From Lycocorax pyrrhopterus obiensis (lineage: Eukaryota > Chordata > Aves > Passeriformes > Paradisaeidae), in contig JACSVZ010000002.1 of NCBI GenBank assembly GCA_014706295.1, forward strand, positions 53,602,432 through 53,666,431: DNA of 64,000 nucleotides. The letters run 5' to 3'. How positions within the stretch are numbered: the first letter of the stretch is position 1; every line of letters begins with the position of its first letter. This document shows positions 50,051-64,000 of this stretch, piece by piece. Both the position numbers and the translations under genes were made by a program. The notes beneath the pieces were generated by a model. The model saw nothing but the letters and a program-made list of their open reading frames with translations, made no database searches and was not told where the DNA came from.

Positions 50051-53000
50051 TCTTATGCAGTGTAATATGCAAACCTACGGCTGAAAGATGGGCTTTTACA
50101 GGCTGGGGCTGTCTTTGTGACTATGCCACAGAGCTGAAATCCTGCAGCTCTGGCACTGCCCTTGGTGATGCGCTGGCTAAGTGCCAGAGAAAGGGGTTTG
50201 CAGCCATCTTGGCCTTGGGGAACACACGAGGAGTGTGCAGAGTATGAGGGACCATATTGGCATGCCTGGTGTCCTTTCCAAACAATGACCAAAAGCAGAT
50301 GCCCAGGGGTTAATGCAAGAACTTGACAGGTGACTCTCCTCTCCTTTTGCCCCTCTGTGAATTTCACAAAATTTTCAATTGAGGAATTCCTTGGTCTTAT
50401 GGTTTCAACACTTTCAGATCCTTACTGCACTTCTTTACTGTGACTTTGCCCTTGGGGCCATTCAAACCTGCTGTGTCCATAGCCTCCTGTGTCACTTGGC
50501 TGTGTGGCAGGGAATGGTGTGCCTCGTCCTCATTTGGCCGTCTTTCCTCTTTTCTGGCTCCTTTTGTCTCCTTGTAGCACCCCTGGCTTCCCCTCTAGGA
50601 TGTAGAGAGGAATGAAAATCAACCTCCCCTTTAGTGCCCCTTTACCCATTTGGGTGGGCAGAAGAACAGTTCTTTCCCTCTTCTCTCGTATTTGTGGGTT
50701 TGTGTTCCAACCAGTTCTACATTTTATCCTGTTTTGTCCCTCAGTCACCAAGCTGAAGAATGTGGCTGAGCACAGGCAGATAGATAGTGTAACTTTTTTC
50801 CTGGTCCGCCTGGACTGGAGGCTGGAGAAAGCTATACTGTTATACTCATCTATGGTAGTCCCAGAAAGCTCAATCAGAGACTGGGTCTCTGTTGTGGTAG
50901 GCACTGTAGACAGGTGATGTAAAGATAGAAAGTGCCCTGAACACTTTGCTTTTGTGTTGTTGCTATGCAGAAGAGTCTTTGCTAATGCCATGGGCTGCTT
51001 TGCCCAGGATTGCATTTATATGCTTCTGCTTGTTCGGGTCTCTGTTCTTCCAATTTTCCTTTTCTCTCATTAGTGGGAGAGTTTTTCCTCACTGGTGAGG
51101 CTGGACCTACCCATGAGTCCTGGCAATGATGCTGATGTCAGTAGGACACAGTGCAGGCGGAAGACTTCAGGAGATGCTGCAGCTGGTTCTGCAGCCAGGT
51201 GCCCTCTGCAGCTGTGTGCTCCTGCTCTGCACCTCTGATGCGGACTCTACTGACTCGGGGCTGTCCTCACAGGGTGTAGGGACCATAAGTGTTAATTAAG
51301 CTGAGGGTGTCCCTTTCTGATTTGTGTTTTTAAATAAGTGTGCTCGGACATACGTGCCCTTCTTCCTGTTTCTCAGCAGCGGTGCCAGCGCTAAGTGGTT
51401 GATGTAAAGAGTTGGCCCCTTTGGCTAACCAGCATTTAGTTTCCAAAGCAAGAGAAATGTACACCAAATCCTGCCACTACATCTGCAGAGAACAAGAGAG
51501 AGGGTGAAAGTGTTGATAAGACTTTATGAGGAACTTCCGTACTTTCTCATAAAGAGAATGCTCTTTGGTGGGGAAGAGGAATTGGGGAATCCTAAATCCT
51601 AACAAAAATCCTAAAAATAATAAAAAAGTGTAGTTATATGTAAAGCTAATACTGTCATCCTGTGTTTGGGTAGTGGGAAACCGAGAAGTTGTCTATAAAG
51701 AAAAATGAACTTAATAAAAGATAATGAAAAAAAGCCAAGAATGATTAGTAAAGAACAAGCAGTTTCAGGCAACTGAGCCACTCTTTTTAAGGAATTAAAG
51801 AAATAATGGGGAATTAATAAAATTTTAGCTCTTTATTGGGACTTTTCACTGAAGAGGTTTAGAGTGTCTCAGAAAGGGTATCTCTGTGTTAACAGTGACC
51901 AGGCTGAGGCCCAGGGAAGTGACATAATTTAACTATGGCCCTTTGTGTTAAAAATATTTTCCTCAAATTTTGGCTTGTAAAAGTAACTAAGATTGATTGG
52001 AATATTGACAATATGACATTCTCAAAAATAGGCTGAGTGAGCAGTTAGAATAAATGTCAATAGGGCAAATTAAGGGAACTCACTGTGCTTTCCATCTCCA
52101 GTAATGATCTGACACAAAAAGTAACCAGCATGACAATGAAATACAGAGGAAAACCTCTTTAAGAAGCAGAGGGAAGATGAGAGAATGTGGAGGAAGAAAA
52201 CAGCTTAAAGTCAAGTATTTAGAAATGTCAATTAGTGATAACCAAGAGCCAGTTTGTGTTGACTTTATTTGACTTGAGCCGTGCCCATTTCACCAGCAGT
52301 CTCCTAGAAGTGGTAGGTAAGGTCACTGCCACATAATGAATGCATTGTCTCAGAGTGGAAAAATGAAAGATAATGGTTTTGAGACTGTGTGTAAGAAATA
52401 CATACCCCTGCTGGAAAGGGAAATTTGAAGAAATAGCTTATTTGTATTATATATTTCTAAGGCTGTCTCCTCTTAAACAGTGTCAGCCTACATGAGAACC
52501 TGATGCCCAAGAGTGCAGGGATGACAATCCAAGTTGGAAGAAACACAGAAAGCAGGAACAAGTGACCATGATTAATTTAGAATATGGACAGAGAGATTAA
52601 AGTTTGCAATAAATGTATATTATCAAGTGGCCTGACAGCACCTGTAATAACTATCTGCTCATCTGCAAGAGCTTGAAGAATATCAACACCACAGAAGGAC
52701 AGTAATTGCTAAGGATGATACAGAGAGAAGCTAAATAATTATGAATATTTGAATGAAATTTTTAAAAATCAGGTTGAACAGCAGGGAAAAAGAAGTCTCT
52801 CAGAGTGTTCATCTGTTAGTGCATCCCATAGAATCTGAGCAGTTTTAATATCTAAAAATAGACATAATTGATCTAATTATACATTTTCCTCTCTACTTCT
52901 ATCATGCCATAAAATACTCATCAAAGCTGCCAAGTATAACCTATTTCCAAGTCTTTCACACCTTCAGCTGCTGAAAATCTGTTTAGCTACAGTGATTTTT

Positions 53001-54494
53001 ACTATGCTATACTGATACCCAACTGTTTGAGGTTTGGCCTTTCAAATAGCTTTTAAACTTGATTTTGCTACACAGAAGAGCACACAAGTCTCCAAACCAT
53101 TGTTTAAACAAATAATGTTTGCAGACTGACTCACTGCTGCTTACAAACTTCTAAGAATGTCACCAAAGCTTGTTGAATTACCCAGCTTGTCTTTATTTGT
53201 TCCCACATCAAATCCGCAGCAATACATGGACATTTCTAGTTCCCCCCCCTCCCACCCTTGTTTCCAGCTTTCTGTTGCCTCTCCTTAGCCACATTTGCCT
53301 TTGCATCTCACAGATATTTGTCATTGCTAAGTTAATAGCTGATAGCAGGGCATTCAGATGCCTTCTTTGAGCTGTGTTGAGCATTAGGGGATAAGCAAGC
53401 TGATCTGTGGCAGCGCCTCCTTCCTACTGTTCAGGAAGTCCATGTTAAACTTCTGCTTAGAAGTTCTTTAGAGTTGGAAGCCTTGCTGTGAGATTTCTTC
53501 TTTAGTTCTCTCCAGCGTGGATCAGGATTTATTTTGTTTGTAATCTTTTCATTTCCTCAGTTTCTACTTTGTACCTCACCTTCAACCACTGGAATGTGCA
53601 GTGTGCTACAGAAATGGATATGAACAGGTAGATAGGTACAAATTATTTTTGTATATATTGTGGTTATGGATCTAGTTACTTGCTGCTTGCAGAGGAGGAA
53701 ATGCTGAGGATGTGATCATTCATACATGTGTGTAATCAAAGGTGGGAAGCATTCCAGAGCAGCTGGGTGAAACCACTTGTCTGGGATTCTTGAGAGTTAA
53801 ACATGGTTGCTCATTTTGGTTTTCATAATTTTTAGGGATGGATTTTGAAGTGGTGAAGTCTGCACTGACGCATGGTGGCACGAGAAGTTAGGGGCAGGAA
53901 CAGCAAGACGGCAACTGTGTTGCAAGGCAGAAGCCGAATTATTTTTTACTGCAGGTCCTTCAGTGGTAGAAGAGGGAGGGATCTCTTTTGTCAGCTTGCT
54001 GGCAGAGGGCAATTTGTCATATTCTTGCAGAAACCACATTACTAAGTTTTTTAAGAAATGCTGCATGCGATCCAGAGGTTATGAAAAAGATGAGCTGTGC
54101 TGTACCGAGAGCCAGCTGTGTTAGATGAAACAATTACACCTCCAAGTAATGGGATGGTAAAGCTAAGACATCGTCATCCTCTTCTCCTGAGGTTATGGGC
54201 CAATGTACAGATGCTGGGTATATGCAGTTGTGCTCCTCTTCATGAAGGTTTTCTAAGGTTGTTTATAGGATGAAGCAGCCAGTGTTTCTTGGGGGGAAGG
54301 CAGGATATTCCTGATGCATTTCCACCAATCTCCTGTTTGTTCTTGGGAAAGCTGGGCTGTTGGAGTGACTTGGCTTTTCTGCTCTAAAAATGTATGTCCC
54401 CAAGATGGTTGTGGGGCAGCAGTGCTTTTCCCACCCCACTCACCAGGCAAGTTCATGGCTGCTTGATCAGGGCAGCACAAGGAGTTCTTTCTTT

Positions 54495-54625
54495 GCTTAT
54501 TGGTGTATCCATCCCAGTGGAAACAGTCATTTGCAAATCACTGGGCTGTGATGAATCATAAATTACGTTCTGAAAGAATTGGAGACTTCTCTTCAAGGTG
54601 TTTGTACATGCAATATATTTATTAC
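54495..54625. promoter_or_regulatory. Candidate element with palindromic octamer-like site
   Basis: ATTTGCAAAT at 54529-54538 is a perfect palindrome carrying two overlapping octamer half-sites. It sits inside a wider inverted pair, CCAGTG (54514-54519) and CACTGG (54539-54544). AATCATAAATTACG follows. This suggests a POU/homeobox site cluster. Confidence 0.28.
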
Positions 54626-54648
54626 CCTGGGAGTCTGTCTCTTACTAT

Positions 54649-54671
54649 CTATATATATATTTTTTTTTTTC
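54649..54671. repeat. (TA)n followed by poly-T
   Basis: A CTATATATATAT run is joined to ten T and then CCAG. It is low complexity and makes an incidental splice-acceptor look-alike at 54674. Confidence 0.85.
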
Positions 54672-55533
54672 CAGATGGGCAAATGGCAGCGAGCACTGGA
54701 GTCTGTTGAACGGACTTGAGAAAGTTTAGTTAGTATTCCAGAAGGCAGTCCAGCTCCTTAGACAGCAGAGTTGCATTGACTGGAAGGAATAATAAAGTGT
54801 TCAAACTGAAATCAATCCAGCAGCTATTTAGCCAATACCTGCAGCAAATCTGGCATATTAAAACACCTCTTAGTGCCAGCTGATGAAATCAGTTCCAGCA
54901 ACTTTTATTCCAGCACAACCATAACTGCTCCTCCCTCAAGTGTTTGGCATGATGGTTGTTGTAGAACTGCTAACAATAAAACATGTTCCCACAAGGTGTT
55001 TAGGTTTACAGACTGAAAGTATTAAAATGGATGGCAGGAATCTAAGATGATCCAAAGTCTTGATTTTTGTTTTTGCAAAGACAGAAATTATTTTTCAGCC
55101 ATAACAAGAGCTGGAGCTGTGCTCTAGTTTGTGAGGTTTGGCTTGGAACTCCTGTGGTTTATTTTTTAAGATCAGTACACAGGCTCTCTGAGCACCAGCA
55201 GAGGGTAGAGAGGGGAAGTCTGATCATCATTATAACACACGAACACATGGAAGGGAAGCAATCCAATGGAAAATTGTCTATTCTCTGAATGTGTTACATC
55301 TACTGTATGTTATCACAATTAACATTTAGTGCTACTGGAATGGGGAGAACTTGCTGCTTAAAAGTTCTTTTCCTCAATTTCCTTCTGTCTATTTTTTGGC
55401 TTTATACACTTATTTGACTTTTTTCCCAGCTTTGCCATGGCTTTGCCTTTTTCCTATTTAGAATCCCCTTCTCTGAGAAGTCAGATGGTGAGTTAGCTGT
55501 GTCCATGTCAACGTGACTGTTGCCACACTGGAA

Positions 55534-55556
55534 GCGTGTGCGTGCATGCGCACATA
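55534..55556. repeat. Alternating purine-pyrimidine tract (Z-DNA prone)
   Basis: Twenty-three bases alternate strictly purine-pyrimidine, with GTGCGTGCATGCGCAC at the centre. Such GC/GT-rich alternation can adopt Z-DNA under negative supercoiling. Confidence 0.6.
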
Positions 55557-55779
55557 GACTCCTGGAAAGGCGTCCTGAGATAACTGGCTGTAGCACGGCA
55601 GCGGATCAGCCTGCAAACAAGCAGTGCTTCAGATGGCAACCAGCCACGCTTGAAGCAGCAGCCACAGTCACCATAGGGAGACTCTTCAAAGTGCACGAAG
55701 TTAAGTGCCTGCATTAACGTGTAGCTGTGGCTCAGTCATTTTTTCTTCCTGATTAAAGCCTCTGTATAAGCAGACATAG

Positions 55780-55960
55780 AAAACATAAATCACCCCTTAT
55801 TGAAAGAGAACTAAAAAAGCCCTCAGAGACAACATGTGGTCTTATTGAGCCCTAATACAAGCTGTAATTAAAAAGAAATCCAAAATAAGATCTTTGCTTG
55901 GCAACTAAGAACCTGATTCCTGCTATAAAACCTGGCAATACCATTAAGTTCAGATCACTT
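55780..55960. promoter_or_regulatory. Candidate conserved-type block
   Basis: The block is complex, repeat-free, AT-rich sequence with GTAATTAAAAAG (about 55863) and two CTTATTGA-type words (about 55796 and 55840). The evidence is its character only. Confidence 0.2.
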
Positions 55961-56192
55961 GAAGCAAATGTACGTGAAGAAACAGTGGTGCCCTTAGGGA
56001 CTCTGCAAAGCTGAGTATTAGAAAATTCTCATCTGGTGATCAGCTTGTGAACCAAAGGAAGTGTAGAAATTTGCTGGCAAACTCTTCAAAACTCTTCTGC
56101 ATATTGAAAAGACATTAACAGGAAGGCTATATTTTGCATCATACTGTATCTGTTACATCTGGTGTGAAAGCTTGGTACTTTTGAGTTCATCC

Positions 56193-57540
56193 TCAAGACT
56201 GTAATGGATTTAAGCAGGAAGGAGATTTCACCTCAAATGAGGTTATATCTGAGATAGGAGTTAGCACCTGGCTCAGCTCTGACATGTAATTTGGTGAGCT
56301 GATTGTCCTAAGGACAAATGTGCTGAAGCATAACGAAGGCTTCCTGTGTTGGGCTTGAGACCTCTGTTTTCTTGGCCCTGACCTCGCGACATAGGTGCAG
56401 ACATCGGGGCCACACTGGGTGAGTTCAAGCCAGTGCAGGCATCTTCTACGGTAGCAGATGTTTTCTTGATGTGCTGAAAAATGCGGCCTGTCATTTCGGC
56501 AGCCATCTCCCTCAGGCATTTGGCAGGAATCACAAGGTGCTTAAGCAAGTCAGCTAGCTGAGGGCAGTGTTTTGCTAGCATCACCATCACAGCCGAGCTT
56601 TCCAAATGTAGTCATCCCATAAGTAACGCTTATTTGAGAGACTACAGAGCGTACAGAAAAGTTATCATTAACTTCAGTGACCTTCGTAGCAGCCTAACCG
56701 CTCTGCCATCGTCTCAAGGTGTTGCACAGCACCTTTTAGCCAGCTGGCATCATCCCCCTTTCCAACAAGTCTTGCTGTGAATTGCATCTCATCAGATTTC
56801 AATTCAGGTTTGCTGTTCAGCATCAAGGATCATACATACCTATCCTTTCTCCCAGTTTCTTTCCCTTGATGCTGCAGCAGAGACTTAGGTTGTCGACTTT
56901 CAGAGAACAAGAGTAGTCTTCTTTTTTCCTGTATGGGAATGATTGTAATTGGAGAGAGATGATCCTATTCACTTCTTTAAGAAGGTAAGAATTATTCTTG
57001 AAGGAGAAATAAAAAGGCACGTTTTACACAACAGAAAGTCAGCATAAATTGACATATTTTCCAGAAAATCTCACTGTGATAAAATTGATGAGTTTGTAGC
57101 ATTTCAGGCAGTAGTGTCTCCCACTTTGTTTTAAGGAGACCCCACTAGCTGTGCAGGACGCAGTAGAGCATCTGAAGGAAGCTTACAGTAGTAGGCAGCA
57201 GAGAATTCAGAAGGCAGCAACAGCTACCAAACTCAGCAAGGTGTGAGCAAGGTGTCCAAATGTATTTCCAGTGCTTTGGTGTGTCCTTAAAAGTTCTTGA
57301 AAACGGTGGAATTTATGCACAGAATCAGGTACTACTACTGAGTTGAAGCTGAGGGCTGCGAGTTCACAACCAGCATCTGTCTGTGTACTGTACACTTATA
57401 TCAAAGTCTCTGCAAGGATGTCATTGGCCCAGGAATTCACAGTTGCATTTGGATGTCTGTAAGAAAACTGCCTGGCATACTCTGTGTAAGTTTGCATCTT
57501 AGCCAGAATTTTAAAGAAGGTAATAAGTAATTTCCTTAGC
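56193..57540 (-). pseudogene. Unrecognised broken coding-like stretch (minus strand)
   Basis: Read on the minus strand, several segments have protein-like composition but change frame or hit stops. About 57533-57399 includes YARQFSYRHPNATVNSW and then a TAA, with the same frame open again to 57207. About 56996-56840 includes LLKEVNRIISLQLQSFPY. About 56820-56686 includes DDASWLKGAVQHLETMAERL. About 56605-56273 includes AKHCPQLADLLKHLV. I do not recognise the family. It could be an old retrocopy of a cellular gene, a remnant of another mobile element, or chance. Two segments are bordered by good minus-strand splice look-alikes: CTAAC plus an AG at 57536-57535, and TTTCTCCTTCAAG to GTATGT flanking 56996-56840. 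A nested antisense gene is therefore a weaker alternative. Part of the interval (57050-57240) is also open on the plus strand with one shift, which lowers certainty. Confidence 0.28.
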
Positions 57541-58399
57541 AGAATAGGAAGTTAGATTTTGTCAATTCATTTTAGTGAGAGGAGTTTCTCCTTGCTAAAG
57601 GTCAGAGTTTTGTTCCTCACAATTTAAATGAATGAATGAAAACATAGTCAGAACAGGTATCCTTGTCTTTTACACTGAGTTTTTCCCCTGGTTTTCTGGA
57701 TAGGTAAAGCATCTCACACAAACAACCATAAGTCAGATAGGTTCAGATTCAATTCTAGCCTGACTGGTCTCACTCATTCTTTACTTACCTACAGTATAAA
57801 TAATCGTGGCAGAATGTGCCCTTAATATTCTGATGGTGCCTTTAATGAAATAGTTACTGGGTGGGATATGAAAAGTCAATGTGAAACTGGCTACAGCCTC
57901 AGTTACTGCTTTGTAAACTTCTTATTATCTATTTTAATATAAATACATGTCAACTGATTACATTTTATGCCATTTCAATTGAATTCCAAGCGAAGCCCTG
58001 GATGATGGGTGCTTTGGCAGGTCTCTGATTGATCTCAGAGTCTTTCCATATAAATATTCAGTACTTTTCAAAGTGGAGTGGTCTTGGACCCCCAAGCATG
58101 TAGAATTTACTACTTTTGTGCTGAGGGCTGACCAAAACACGGCAGGATTTGATTTCCATCTGTAAAATTGGCTCCACCAGTTCTATAGTTCTGTACATTA
58201 TTTTCCCTGTCTCCCATTTAGCATGTTAGTCTGCTGACAGCAGAGTACACAGCACTTAGCAGCTGGTTTGTGGAACCATCAGTCAGGAAATTGTATGATA
58301 AATAGGAGGTAGCCAGGTTTAGTGGCACTTTATTCTGCTTCAGCAGTTTTAGCCTGACTTTGGAAAAGCCATCATGTGGTTTTTCTTAAGGGTTGCAAC

Positions 58400-58740
58400 A
58401 AGAGATGGCTACAGTGTAGTAACTTATTACACATACACTTGAGTTATGATGTTCACCAGCTGTATTGCTCATGTGTAAATAATAAACTGTGAGATGGATA
58501 ATTATGTTGGGGTTTGATATGCAGCTCTGCTCCGGTCGGCTCAGGGCTGACGGAGACAGCTCCCTGTGCCATGATGGAGTACGGCTGTTTCCCAGATGGA
58601 AACTACAAACAAGATGCAACCAAGATATACAAAGGAGCTTAATGTGAGAGGACTCAAAAAGATGTTCTTGGAGATTTATAGCCCATGCGTAAATAAAACT
58701 TGTTGATGATCTGCACTGCATAAGCCCCACAGAGAAGAAT
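58400..58740. promoter_or_regulatory. Candidate intronic enhancer with paired forkhead cores
   Basis: GTAAATAA occurs at 58475-58482 and again at 58689-58696, an exact forkhead-type core in the same orientation. An E-box CAGCTG lies at 58457-58462, and a CpG-containing middle (CTCCGGTCGG about 58530) separates the AT-rich ends. The block is complex, without repeats, and 2.4 kb before exon 4. A 114-codon minus frame through it has no protein features. Confidence 0.35.
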
Positions 58741-60143
58741 ACCTTTTTTGCATTGTTTAATACTGTGTTTCCATTTCTCAGACAGGGGAAAGTAAATTAT
58801 ACCTTCAGGAGGGTCAAATGGTGTTACGCTATATAATTACTAGTACTGCTTTAATGGGTCGGCGTTTAGGCTGGATGAGGGTGGGACAGAGAGGAGGCTT
58901 GGTGTCCTGAGTGGGATTTCATGTCTGTGGCCAGGTGAACCACATCCTGTCTGACATGAATATGGGTAGCAAAATCTCTATGGTCTTACCTGTGCTCTCC
59001 AGACTCACTCTTTGAAGGAGACACATAGGGCAGAGAAGGATTTGCCTGTGCATCCATGAGGGTGTGAGTGAGTTCCTTTTTTGCTGAAAAAATGGTGGCA
59101 GACTTTGTATTGTTAAATGCCGGGCATCTGCTTGGAAACCTGCTCCCTTTGGCTTACGCTGCTGTAGTCAAACATCAGTTTAGCAGGGAAGAGGGCAGGC
59201 AGGTAAAATACACTTCCCATGCCCCTTTCCCCATTTGTCTTGGTGTCTGCTGAGGAATGTTTCAGGAGGTGGCAGCAGGCATCCTCCACTCAGACAATGA
59301 CAGTGTGTTCCTGATCATCTGTGACCTATTTTTTACCTCCCTTGAAGACCATGAGTGCTTGGCATGGGGACTGAAGCTCATGACAGATTGCATGCCAAGG
59401 TCCAGTTGGTGCAGCAGAACCATAATTAAAAATACTGTGAGTTTGAGCTCCCAGTTTGCATCATAAGCCACAATTATTTTTCATTTATGGTGCCTAAGTC
59501 AGTAAGTGGCTGAAATGTGCTGTGGCTAATCACATGCTGGTGTCCTTTAACAAAATCAAGCCATGTAACTGGACAGTCTGTGTCAGATGTTTCCAGGCTT
59601 TCTTGGAATACTGGGAATATTTCCTCAGAAATTATTTCCCCTTCTTCCCCTGTGTGTATTCCCTCAGGGCAATGAGGTTTGTTCCTCTTGTTCTTCTCCC
59701 GCTTCAAAATCAATAATAAAGCCACCCAACTTTTTACAAATATGATGAGGAAAAATGCTTTTTTTTTTTCCAACCATCTCTAGTTGGAACCAGGGAAATG
59801 CTTTCACAAATAATATAAGCTAAGAGGAGGTTTACATTTTGCTGAATAGAAAAGGCAGGAAATAAAAAGAAGAGATGCCTTCAAGAGCTGGTGGGCAAAA
59901 CTGGAATAGAATTAGTTTTACTGCCAGTGCATGATTGAATTTTTCTTTTTTTCTAGAGACATTTTAGTAAATCCATGACATGACCTAATGTCTGTACTTC
60001 TGAGCTTTGGTGACAGATAAACACGTAACATCACCCAAAGCAGCAACTGGATAATGATTGTGCAGGATCAGTTTGTTTCATGCTGCTGGAGGTGCTTAAC
60101 ATGTCGTTTGAATTGTGAGTGTTTGGGAGGCAGTGGTGAGCAG

Positions 60144-60181
60144 CGTGTCACATTTTGAGGCACACGTGTCACATTTTGAGG
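60144..60181 (+). repeat. Short tandem duplication, 21-bp period
   Basis: CGTGTCACATTTTGAGG occurs twice without mismatch (60144-60160 and 60165-60181). It is a small recent duplication. Confidence 0.85.
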
Positions 60182-60957
60182 ATCTTACCAGTGTGCTGGT
60201 GAGGAGAGCTGTGGTCTGTGTGAACTGTGCCTGTTGAAGCTGGGAGGCAGTCTGGCTGCAGAAGCGGTGGGGAGGGCAGGCTGGTGTCTGACCCCTCAGG
60301 GCAGAGCCCATGGGGGTGTCAGGGGTGCATTCCCCCTTTTGTCAGCCTGTCTCCAAGGCTCTCCGGAAACAGCGGGGAACAGGAGTTCTGACAGCTGCAA
60401 AATCCCCCATCCCGTGAAAGCCATGGAGGAGATAGAGCAGGGGAGCTTACTGCAGCCATGAGTCCCTGGGTCTCCAGACACGGGGACAAAGAAAGCACCC
60501 TTCCTTTTCAAGAACTGGGTATTAAATGAGTCCCTCTGACATTCCTTCAGGTCCAGCCATTGGTGTGGTGCAGTTAAATGTCTCCAATATGGCCTTTCCC
60601 AGTCGCATTTCCCTTCAAACATTGTTGTCTGATTTACTCCAGTTTTACTTACATTTCTCAGCATGTCACTTCAGTTTGGCTTTCTGCTGTAGGATTGTGT
60701 GTACGTCTCTGAGGGTATACTTTTTTATTGCATTGTATTCTCTGCTTAGGCTTTTTGTCCTGGGATGATTTTTTTTTCTTGTTTTAATACAAAATAAATA
60801 AATCAGGAATGCTTATGAAAGCCTTGATGGTCCTTTTGATCTGATGCTTCACATATGGGCACATAATTATTTATTAAAGAGTTTTTTTACGCCCCTTTCC
60901 ATTTAAGCTATAAAAAGAGAATATTAAAATTAGTAAATACATATTCATGCAAACACT

Positions 60958-60992
60958 GTGGGCCAAATTCTCCTCTCAGACAGACCTGACTG
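60958..60992. repeat. Possible relic of an ancient amniote repeat end
   Basis: GGGCCAAATTCTCCTCTCAG at 60960-60979 resembles the terminal phrase GGGCCAAATTCTGCTCTCAG found at ends of old inverted-repeat elements in reptiles and birds. It is recognised from memory and the element cannot be named. It ends about 140 bases before exon 4. Confidence 0.35.
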
Positions 60993-61069
60993 ACGGGAGC
61001 ACGGAAGGATATTGTGACCCCTAAATCGTAGTTAACACATGCTTTTCAGTATCTGTTCTGTGTTTATGA

Positions 61070-64000
<2,931 letters not shown>

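Noticed and set aside
50530..51015. 161-codon minus open frame
   Set aside because: Same reasoning: basic, low-information composition, no motif, and a plus-strand frame of similar length overlaps it.
54649..54720. Cryptic exon after the strong acceptor look-alike TTTTTTTTTTCCAG at 54674
   Set aside because: The pyrimidines come from a simple repeat and no convincing donor or conserved coding sequence follows.
58155..58280. MIR-like words (CCATCTGTAAAATTGG; CAGCACTTAGCAG), and similar ones near 23970
   Set aside because: Only short isolated words match and no core SINE or tRNA head is present.

Overview
This window is a piece of vertebrate, most probably avian, nuclear DNA inside one large gene, GLI3, transcribed left to right. 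Two exons can be read with confidence. Exon 3 (human numbering) is at 15708-15950 and exon 4 at 61131-61236. They join in phase: the split codon C|AT gives the H of the GLI3 stretch [13 protein letters not shown]. Both exons have canonical AG/GT borders. Everything else is intron: the 3' part of intron 2 (1-15707), the whole of intron 3 (15951-61130, 45,180 bp) and the 5' part of intron 4 (61237-64000). Exons 1-2 and exons 5 onward are not in the window.

The bird call rests on three things. The GLI3 residues read as GLI3 with non-mammalian substitutions. Interspersed repeats are scarce, and no mammalian Alu or L1 was seen. The one clear retroposon (about 33299-33448, minus strand) is a tRNA-Ile-like head fused to a CR1-type tail. 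That is the architecture of the SINEs described from passerine birds, so a passerine is a reasonable but unproven guess.

GLI3 encodes a zinc-finger transcription factor that ends the Hedgehog pathway, acting as full-length activator or truncated repressor. The two exons here encode part of its N-terminal repressor half, upstream of the zinc fingers. GLI3 introns of tetrapods are known to hold deeply conserved developmental enhancers. Without an alignment I can only nominate candidates, using clustered homeodomain, TCF/LEF, SOX, POU, forkhead or RBPJ-like words, local CpG density and palindromes. The best are 6840-6915, 7050-7330, 11280-11475, 16915-17100, 27585-27720, 48170-50050 and 58400-58740.

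Other items stand out. A perfect back-to-back splice acceptor and donor at 44691-44703 could be a recursive splicing point in the 45-kb intron. A broken, coding-like stretch lies on the minus strand at about 56193-57540 and was not recognised. A CpG-rich, TATA-containing segment with an open frame runs straight into exon 3. The many short open frames elsewhere look like chance frames in intron sequence.
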